Positions 22,393 through 27,395 of a stretch of DNA of 27,395 nucleotides are shown here, piece after piece. Below the pieces are notes generated by a model. It was given only the letters and a program-made list of their open reading frames with translations. It did no database searches and was not told the origin of the DNA. Position numbers and translations under genes: made by a program. Source of the DNA: Conchiformibius kuhniae DSM 17694 (GTDB taxonomy: Bacteria; Pseudomonadota; Gammaproteobacteria; Burkholderiales; Neisseriaceae); the NCBI RefSeq assembly GCF_000428785.1, contig NZ_AUAP01000025.1, forward strand, positions 1 through 27,395, written 5' to 3'. Within the stretch, counting starts at the first letter, position 1. The number at the start of each line of letters is the position of its first letter.

Positions 22393-22591
22393 GGGGCGTG
22401 TCATTGTTTGACCGAAAAAACGCTGCGCCGTCATTCCCGCACAGGCGGGAATCCAAGTTTAAATTTCGGCAATCGGCTGTTGTATCCGAACGGATTGTAG
22501 ATTTTTACTTGGATTCCCGCCTGCGCGGGAATGACGGCATTTTTTATATTCTACTGATTTTCAGTATAAAATTTAATTGATAACACGTCCT
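22393..22591. mobile_element. MITE-like repeat copy D, most complete
   Basis: Outer inverted ends GGGGCGTGTCATTGTTTGA (22393-22411) and, reversed, GGACGTGTTATCAATTAAA (ending 22590). The inner 112-bp core (22427-22538) has 32-bp inverted ends with one mismatch and is the same sequence as copy E (25127-25238) in opposite orientation, with a second difference in the middle. Right tail TTTTCAGTATAAAATTTAATTGATAACACG. No ORF. Confidence 0.8.
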
Positions 22592-22718
22592 AGGGCGGGG
22601 GAAGAATGTTTGCCGTTCAAAGAAATGCCGTTGCGGAATGCGGCATGTTCTCCCACCCCAGCCCTCCCCCGCAAGCAGGGGCGGGAGAGAGCGTTTCAGG
22701 CAGCCTGAAAACAAGTTT
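22592..22718. other. Non-coding spacer with hairpins
   Basis: Between repeat D and the 56-aa gene I see ATGCCG...CGGCAT (about 22624-22645), the C-rich/G-rich string 22662-22686 similar to the hairpin before tilS, and the uptake sequence at 22695-22709. No coding sequence is supported. Confidence 0.5.
22695..22709. repeat. Palindromic DNA uptake sequence
   Basis: TTCAGGCAGCCTGAA: AGGCTGCCTGAA on minus, AGGCAGCCTGAA on plus; nine bases past the stop of the 56-aa gene, probably its terminator. Confidence 0.85.
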
Positions 22719-22889
22719 TCACACGACATAAATCAAGAGATAAGAAAGACAAGCCAGCAGCCCAATCAACCATCTGGTTTGAAATTGTTGTTTCGGCGAT
22801 GGCGGCTTGACCCAGCCGCGTTTGACCACAAACACGGGAACGGCAGCAGACAAAGCCATCAGCACGGAGAAATAAACGGTTTCATTCAT
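22719..22889 (-). CDS. Small (56-aa) two-helix membrane protein
   Basis: Reads MNETVYFSVLMALSAAVPVF then VVKRGWVKPPSPKQQFQTRW and a second hydrophobic run LIGLLACLSYLLIYVV, TGA at 22719-22721. Two membrane helices (about 5-22 and 41-56) flank a basic loop (KRGWVKPPSPK), suggesting a hairpin with the loop in the cytoplasm. GAAAGG is placed eight bases before the ATG, a good RBS, and the gene starts 22 bases after the META-domain lipoprotein, so the two form an operon. No known family recognised. Too short for common gene-finding cut-offs but well supported by RBS, frame and hydrophobic pattern. Confidence 0.75.
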   Translation of the reverse strand: MNETVYFSVLMALSAAVPVFVVKRGWVKPPSPKQQFQTRWLIGLLACLSYLLIYVV

Positions 22890-22911
22890 TTTTCAGCCTT
22901 TCAAGCGGTTA

Positions 22912-23340
22912 TCAATCCCAATCCTGCGCCACAAAACGCATCTCGCCCGCCGCGCCGCGCAAAATCAAATGATGCCCTTCCACGCGGTAGGCGTTCATCT
23001 GCGGCAGCAGACGGGCAAAACCGCCCTCCATCGCCGCCAAATCGGGACACGCCATGCGCGTGGAAGCGATGCCGCCGAAAGACACGCTACCGTCTGCCTG
23101 CGGTTTCGCTTCAAACATCAAACGGTTGCAGCCCAAATACGCGCCCGCGCGCGGCAGCTTGCGCCAATCCATCTGCGCTTGCGCGGCGGTGAGTTGCGCT
23201 TTGTTGAAACCGGGCATTGCGGTGAGCATCCACACGCGTTGCAGCGCGGCGGGATTGGCGGCGGTTTGCGGCGGATTTTTCGGCGCGGGCGCACACGCAC
23301 ACAGTGCCGCCACCGCACCTGTCAAAACAAGGTGTTTCAC
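22912..23340 (-). CDS. META-domain (HslJ-like) lipoprotein
   Basis: 142 aa. A lipoprotein signal (MKHLVLTGAVAALCAC; Cys about 16) precedes an HslJ/META-type domain: RVWMLTAMPGF, AYLGCNRLMFEA, SVSFGGIASTRMACPDLAAME and FARLLPQMNAYRVEGHHLIL, matching the family's C/G-N ... T-x-M-A-C ... E pattern. HslJ-like proteins are envelope stress or motility related in other bacteria; exact role unknown. The start is GTG at 23340 with AGGA seven bases upstream. Followed by the 56-aa membrane protein gene in the same unit. Confidence 0.85.
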   Translation of the reverse strand: MKHLVLTGAVAALCACAPAPKNPPQTAANPAALQRVWMLTAMPGFNKAQLTAAQAQMDWRKLPRAGAYLGCNRLMFEAKPQADGSVSFGGIASTRMACPDLAAMEGGFARLLPQMNAYRVEGHHLILRGAAGEMRFVAQDWD

Positions 23341-23420
23341 AATTCAGTCCTGTTGTCGGTTGTGGAAAAGCGCGATTGTGCGCCCGACCGGCATGGTTTG
23401 TCCATACCCCGAAAAAGCGC

Positions 23421-23453
23421 AAAAAAAGACCTTTCAGGAACGCCCTGAAAGGT
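23421..23453 (-). terminator. Terminator of the tRNA-Val/tRNA-Asp unit
   Basis: Perfect arms ACCTTTCAGG (23429-23438) and CCTGAAAGGT (23444-23453); on the minus strand the stem is followed by CTTTTTTT. It can also act, more weakly, on the plus strand. Confidence 0.85.
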
Positions 23454-23511
23454 TTTCAACTTCATTGAAAGGATTTTATGAATGAAAGGAGTACATGATG
23501 AAAAAAACGTT

Positions 23512-23588
23512 TGGCGCGGTGGACGGGGCTCGAACCCGCGACCACTGGCGTGACAGGCCAGTACTCTAACCAACTGAGCTACCACCGC
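23512..23588 (-). tRNA. tRNA-Asp (anticodon GUC)
   Basis: 77 nt with encoded CCA. Acceptor GCGGTGG/CCACCGC, discriminator G, anticodon loop CTGTCAC, T-loop GGTTCGAGCCC. Second gene of a two-tRNA unit. Confidence 0.97.
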
Positions 23589-23622
23589 AATTACCAACCA
23601 ACGCCGACACAGTTCGGAAAAG

Positions 23623-23698
23623 TGGTGGGTGATGACGGAGTCGAACCGCCGACATTCTGCTTGTAAGGCAGACGCTCTACCAACTGAGCTAATCACCC
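23623..23698 (-). tRNA. tRNA-Val (anticodon UAC)
   Basis: 76 nt with encoded CCA. Acceptor GGGTGAT/ATCACCC, discriminator A, anticodon loop CTTACAA, T-loop GGTTCGACTCC. First gene of the unit, 34 bases ahead of tRNA-Asp. Confidence 0.97.
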
Positions 23699-23733
23699 TT
23701 AACGTTTCGCATGGCTGCATCAACGAAGCGCGT

Positions 23734-23762
23734 ATTAAACCAAAAAAACTTTACACAGGCAA
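23734..23762 (-). promoter_or_regulatory. Promoter of the tRNA-Val/tRNA-Asp unit
   Basis: On the minus strand: -35 TTGCCT (23757-23762), 17-base spacer, -10 TTTAAT (23734-23739), then a GC-rich discriminator (ACGCGC), the usual mark of stringently controlled stable-RNA promoters. Confidence 0.65.
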
Positions 23763-23844
23763 GACATTTATCGGCAAAATTTTACACACAGATACAAAAT
23801 AATGTTTTTTATTGGATAATTTTTTGTTGCGGGCATGAGGAAAT

Positions 23845-23873
23845 TTGATTCGGCTGCGGCTTTGGGCTAATAT
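23845..23873 (+). promoter_or_regulatory. macA promoter
   Basis: -35 TTGATT (23845-23850), 17-base spacer, -10 TAATAT (23868-23873), 31 bases before the macA ATG. Confidence 0.6.
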
Positions 23874-23904
23874 GGCGCGTTTTTCTTGTACCGATGCCGC
23901 CGTG

Positions 23905-25089
23905 ATGAAAACCGCGTTCAAAATCCTGATAGCCCTTACCGTGATTGCCGCCGCCGCGTTTGGCGGACACCGCTATTTCACACCCGAAAACAAAATTGCC
24001 TACATCACCGAGCCGGTCAAGCGCGGCACGGTGCGCCAAACCGTGTCGGCGGTGGGCGAGCTGACCGCTTCGCAGTTGGTGGACGTGGGCGCACAGGCTT
24101 CGGGGCAGATTACCAAAATTTATGTGGCTATCGGCAGCACGGTGCAACAAGGCGATGTGATTGCCGAGATTGACAGCACCACCCAGCGCAACGCTTTGGC
24201 GAACCACCGCGCCAAGCTGGACACGCATCGGGCGCAGTTGGAATCGGCGCAAATCGCCCTGAAAACGGCGCAGCGCAAGTTTGACCGTTACCGCGCCTTG
24301 CAGCAGGCAGACGCGGTGTCGCGGGAAGAGTTGGAAAACACGGAAGACGCCCTTGCCGCCGCCAAAGCCAAAATCAAGGAACTGCATTCCGCCATCAAAC
24401 AAACCGAAACCGCCATCAACACCGCCGAAGCCGATTTGGGCTACACCCGCATCACCGCGCCGATAAGCGGCACGGTGGTGTCGCTGGCGGCGGAAGCGGG
24501 TCAGACGGTAAACGCCAACAACAGCAGTCCCACCATCGCCCAAATCGCCGATTTGAGCGTGATGCTGAACAAAATGCAGATTGCCGAAGGCGATGCCACC
24601 AAAGTGAAAGCGGGACAAAAATTGAGTTTTACCATTTTGTCCGAACCCGATGCGCCGATTGAGGGCGTGTTGGAAAGCATGGATCCCGGTTTGACCGCTT
24701 TGTCCAAAGGCAGTTACAGCAAAAACGCCGATGGCGGCGACAGCGCGGTTTACTATTACGCCCGCGCTCTGATTGACAATCCCGAAGGCAAACTCGCCAT
24801 CGGCATGACCACGCAAAACGAAATCCAAATCCAGAGCGCGGAAGATGTGTTGGTTGTCCCGAACATGACCGTGAAAACGCGGCAGGGCAAGGCGAGCGTG
24901 CGCGTGTTGGGCGCGGACGGCAAGGCTCAGGAACGCGAAGTGGAAACGGGTTTGAAAGACACGATGAATGTGGAAATCCGCAAGGGTTTGAAAGAAGGCG
25001 AGCAGGTGGTTGTGTCGGAAATGAGTGCGGACGAGCAGAGCGAGCAGGTCAATAAACGTCCGCAGCGCAACGGGCCGCCGATGCGTTAA
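23905..25089 (+). CDS. macA: MacA, periplasmic adaptor of the MacAB-TolC efflux pump
   Basis: 394 aa. Membrane-fusion protein linking MacB to TolC-type outer membrane channels; relatives export macrolides and other substrates. N-terminal membrane anchor (KILIALTVIAAAAFGGHRYF, about 5-24), lipoyl half-motif VGAQASGQITKIYVAIGSTVQQGDVIAEID, an alpha-helical hairpin about 90-165 (HRAQLESAQIALKTAQRKF...), second lipoyl half GYTRITAPISGTVVSL, then beta-barrel and membrane-proximal domains (VLVVPNMTVKT). The ATG at 23905 fits the family start; the RBS is weak. macB follows, but 219 bases away, with a repeat between. Confidence 0.93.
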   Translation: MKTAFKILIALTVIAAAAFGGHRYFTPENKIAYITEPVKRGTVRQTVSAVGELTASQLVDVGAQASGQITKIYVAIGSTVQQGDVIAEIDSTTQRNALANHRAKLDTHRAQLESAQIALKTAQRKFDRYRALQQADAVSREELENTEDALAAAKAKIKELHSAIKQTETAINTAEADLGYTRITAPISGTVVSLAAEAGQTVNANNSSPTIAQIADLSVMLNKMQIAEGDATKVKAGQKLSFTILSEPDAPIEGVLESMDPGLTALSKGSYSKNADGGDSAVYYYARALIDNPEGKLAIGMTTQNEIQIQSAEDVLVVPNMTVKTRQGKASVRVLGADGKAQEREVETGLKDTMNVEIRKGLKEGEQVVVSEMSADEQSEQVNKRPQRNGPPMR

Positions 25090-25126
25090 AACGGAAATGC
25101 TGAATTTCGCCGTTCTGCCCGAGTGT

Positions 25127-25238
25127 GCCGTCATTCCCGCGCAGGCGGGAATCCAAGTAAAAATCTACAATCCGTTCGGATAAAACAGCCGATTGCCGAA
25201 ATTTAAACTTGGATTCCCGCCTGCGCGGGAATGACGGC
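25127..25238. mobile_element. MITE-like repeat copy E between macA and macB
   Basis: 112 bp with perfect 32-bp inverted ends (starting GCCGTCATTCCCGCGCAGGC, ending its reverse complement); each end contains a dRS3 palindrome. Same core as copy D inverted. The outer flanks seen in copy D are absent, so this is a core-only unit. Lies 37 bases after the macA stop. Confidence 0.85.
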
Positions 25239-25258
25239 GCGGCAGATGATGTTCTGTT

Positions 25259-25273
25259 TTCAGGCAGCCTGAA
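25259..25273. repeat. Palindromic DNA uptake sequence before macB
   Basis: Centre of a 21-bp perfect palindrome (GTTTTCAGGC/GCCTGAAAAC around A). It could weaken read-through from macA. Confidence 0.85.
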
Positions 25274-25308
25274 AACGCCACGCCACTTTATTATAAAGAA
25301 CCCCCGCC

Positions 25309-27249
25309 ATGTCCCTTATCCAATGCCGCAACCTCAACCGCTACTTCGGCACGGGCGACAACCGCGTCCACATCTTGAAAAACATTAATTTGGACATTGC
25401 CAAAGGCGATTTTGTCGCCATCATCGGGCAATCCGGTTCGGGCAAATCCACGCTGATGAACATTCTGGGCTGTTTGGACGCGCCCACGTCCGGCTCCTAC
25501 CGCATCGGCGGCGAAGAAACCGCCGACATGAACGCCGACCGCCTCGCCGCACTGCGCCGCAAACGCTTCGGCTTTATCTTCCAACGCTACAACCTGCTCG
25601 GCACGCTCACCGCCCGCGACAATGTTGCCCTGCCCGCCGTCTATGCGGGCGTGCCGCAGCAGCAACGCGCCCGCCGCGCCGACATGCTGTTGGCGAAACT
25701 GGGTTTGCAGGGCAAGGAAAACAACAAACCGTCCGAACTCTCCGGCGGACAGCAACAGCGCGTGTCCATCGCCCGCGCCCTGATGAACGGCGGCGAAATC
25801 ATCTTTGCGGACGAACCGACAGGCGCGTTGGACTCGCAAAGCGGCGAAAACGTGCTGGACATTATCCGCCAACTCCATCGGGACGGGCATACCGTCATCA
25901 TGGTCACCCACGACCCGCACATCGCCGCCCAAGCCAACCGCATCATTGAAATCCGCGATGGCGAAATCATCAGCGACCGCAGTCAAAATCCCGTCCCCAA
26001 ACCCGCCGAACTGACCACGCTGCCTGAAAAACACGGCTGGACGTTTTTCAAAGACCAGTTTGCCGAAGCCTGCAAAATGTCGCTTCAGGCAGTCGCGGCG
26101 CACAAAATGCGTTCTTTATTGACCATGCTGGGGATTATCATCGGCATTGCGGCGGTGGTGTCGGTGGTGGCGTTGGGCAAAGGCACGCAGGAAAAAATCC
26201 TGAAAGACATCAGCGCGATGGGAACAAATACCATCGGCATTTATCCGGGCAAGGGCTTCGGCGACCGCAGCCGCCACCGCATCAAAACGCTTACCGTTGC
26301 CGACAGCGAAGCCATCGCCAAACAAAGCTACGTTGCCGCCACCACGCCCCTGATGCAAAATACCGGCACGCTCACCTTCCGCAACACCGATTTGTCCGCC
26401 ACCCTCTACGGCGCGGGCGAACAGTATTTTGACGTGCGCGGCATTCAAGTGGCGCAAGGGCGCGGTTTTGACGCGGACGATGTGAAGCAACGCGCCCAAG
26501 TGGTTGTCATCGACCCGAACACGAGGAAAAAACTGTTTCCCGACAATGTGAATCCTTTGGGCAAAACGGTTTTGTTTAAAAAACGTCCGCTTACCGTTAT
26601 CGGCATCACCGCCGAACAAAAAAGCGGTTTCGGCGGCGGTGACAATCTGCAAATGTGGTCGCCCTACACCACCGTGATGAGCCGCATCAGTGGCGACAAA
26701 CACATCAACAACATTACCGTAAAAATCAAAGACGAAGTCAATTCGCAAGTGGCGGAAAAAAGCCTGACTGAACTTTTGACGGCGCGGCACGGCACGCAGG
26801 ACTTTTTTATGAACAACAGCGACAGCATCAAACAGACGGTGGAAAGCGCCACCGGCGCAATGACGCTGCTGGTGTCGTCCATTGCTTTGATTTCATTGGT
26901 GGTGGGTGGCATCGGCGTAATGAACATCATGCTGGTGTCGGTAACGGAGCGCACCCGCGAAATCGGCGTGCGCATGGCGATTGGGGCGCGGCAGGGCAAC
27001 ATTATGCAGCAGTTTTTGATTGAATCGGTGTTGCTGTGTTTGTTGGGGGGATTTTTGGGGATTGCGCTGTCGTTTGGGGTGGGGGCGCTGTTTAACCGTT
27101 TTGTGGCGGAGGATTACAGCATGGCGTTTTCTACGGGGTCGATTGTGGGGGCGGTGTTGTGTTCCAGTTTTATCGGGGTGTTGTTCGGTTTTATTCCCGC
27201 CAAAAATGCGGCGAAACTGAATCCGATTGATGCGTTGGTGCATGATTGA
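25309..27249 (+). CDS. macB: MacB, ABC transporter of the MacAB-TolC efflux pump
   Basis: 646 aa, normal MacB length. N-terminal ATPase: Walker A GQSGSGKS near 40-47, signature LSGGQQQRVSIARAL near 144, Walker B EIIFADEPTGALD near 163-175, H-loop VTHD. After a linker, a first membrane helix (MRSLLTMLGIIIGIAAVVSVVAL, about 268-290), a large periplasmic MacB domain (about 295-520) and three helices (SIALISLVVGGIGVMNIML, LLCLLGGFLGIALSFGVGAL, IVGAVLCSSFIGVLFGFIPA). Mechanotransmission-type transporter (family knowledge). The ATG at 25309 is the family start; RBS poor. A TTATTATAAAG string at 25286-25297 may give it its own -10. Confidence 0.96.
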   Translation: MSLIQCRNLNRYFGTGDNRVHILKNINLDIAKGDFVAIIGQSGSGKSTLMNILGCLDAPTSGSYRIGGEETADMNADRLAALRRKRFGFIFQRYNLLGTLTARDNVALPAVYAGVPQQQRARRADMLLAKLGLQGKENNKPSELSGGQQQRVSIARALMNGGEIIFADEPTGALDSQSGENVLDIIRQLHRDGHTVIMVTHDPHIAAQANRIIEIRDGEIISDRSQNPVPKPAELTTLPEKHGWTFFKDQFAEACKMSLQAVAAHKMRSLLTMLGIIIGIAAVVSVVALGKGTQEKILKDISAMGTNTIGIYPGKGFGDRSRHRIKTLTVADSEAIAKQSYVAATTPLMQNTGTLTFRNTDLSATLYGAGEQYFDVRGIQVAQGRGFDADDVKQRAQVVVIDPNTRKKLFPDNVNPLGKTVLFKKRPLTVIGITAEQKSGFGGGDNLQMWSPYTTVMSRISGDKHINNITVKIKDEVNSQVAEKSLTELLTARHGTQDFFMNNSDSIKQTVESATGAMTLLVSSIALISLVVGGIGVMNIMLVSVTERTREIGVRMAIGARQGNIMQQFLIESVLLCLLGGFLGIALSFGVGALFNRFVAEDYSMAFSTGSIVGAVLCSSFIGVLFGFIPAKNAAKLNPIDALVHD

Positions 27250-27273
27250 TATATTTCAAGCAATATTGAAAAT

Positions 27274-27300
27274 GCATGGTGTGTTCCGCACACACCATGC
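27274..27300. terminator. Perfect hairpin after macB
   Basis: GCATGGTGTG (27274-27283) and CACACCATGC (27291-27300), loop of seven, 24 bases after the macB stop. No T-tract follows, so it may be a repeat hairpin as well as a terminator. Confidence 0.55.
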
Positions 27301-27330
27301 TACGCTACCCAACCTTGTATCTTTCCAACA

Positions 27331-27355
27331 GTGAAATAAAAGCGCATTATTTCAC
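27331..27355. repeat. Perfect 9-bp inverted repeat
   Basis: GTGAAATAA (27331-27339) and TTATTTCAC (27347-27355), loop of seven. The rest of 27250-27395 shows no coding sequence; the window ends inside this spacer. Confidence 0.5.
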
Positions 27356-27395
27356 AAAACGGCTGGGTGGGATATTGAACCCAACCTGAGTGCAC

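Overview
The window reads as chromosome of a GC-rich, naturally transformable member of the Neisseriaceae. The main pointer is a 12-bp DNA uptake sequence, AGGCTGCCTGAA (the Simonsiella-type 'AG-simDUS' dialect), found in nine exact copies both between and inside genes. Further pointers are pairs of dRS3-type palindromes (ATTCCC-N8-GGGAAT), one Correia-like element with TATAGT termini, and the protein set (neisserial-type GyrB, FtsK, MacAB, ClpB, DUF1853). I cannot name the species; the dialect fits Simonsiella/Alysiella/Conchiformibius-like lineages (inference).

Layout. 1-370: end of an unknown gene, its terminator, and a MITE-like repeat carrying a nested Correia-like element. 371-2428 (-): rimI, a degenerate uracil-DNA-glycosylase-like gene and trpA, divergent from rsmI (+). 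3383-3606: repeats. 3613-4578 (-): membrane M48 protease. 4697-5972: a small scar of mobile DNA, made of the 3' fragment of an arsC-like gene, an intact vapBC module with its own promoter and operator, an integrase 5' remnant and tRNA-Ser(UGA). 6161-9037: clpB, then an XRE regulator frameshifted at a G7 tract. 9092-12575: membrane-fused spermidine synthase, a small lipoprotein, tilS. 12562-12844: repeats. 12825-16113 (-): gyrB and a DUF1853 gene. 16157-17039: an AT-rich DUS-flanked cassette with an Imm22-like immunity gene and a small membrane protein. 17166-20794: a metallophosphatase and ftsK, separated by a leader with an intrinsic terminator. 20859-22277 (-): glnA. 22393-22591: repeat. 22719-23340 (-): META-domain lipoprotein and a 56-aa membrane protein. 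23512-23698 (-): tRNA-Val and tRNA-Asp. 23905-27249: macA and macB, split by a 112-bp MITE.

Most of the window is core housekeeping: replication and segregation (gyrB, ftsK), translation accuracy (rimI, rsmI, tilS, tRNAs), proteostasis (clpB, M48), nitrogen and amino-acid metabolism (glnA, trpA), polyamines, and efflux (macAB). The accessory signal is confined to intergenic spots: the vapBC/integrase scar, the Imm22 cassette and the MITE family. I did not find a large undescribed multi-gene system. The most unusual items are the tRNA-Ser scar, the nested and shuffled repeat family, the G-tract regulator and the orphan immunity cassette.
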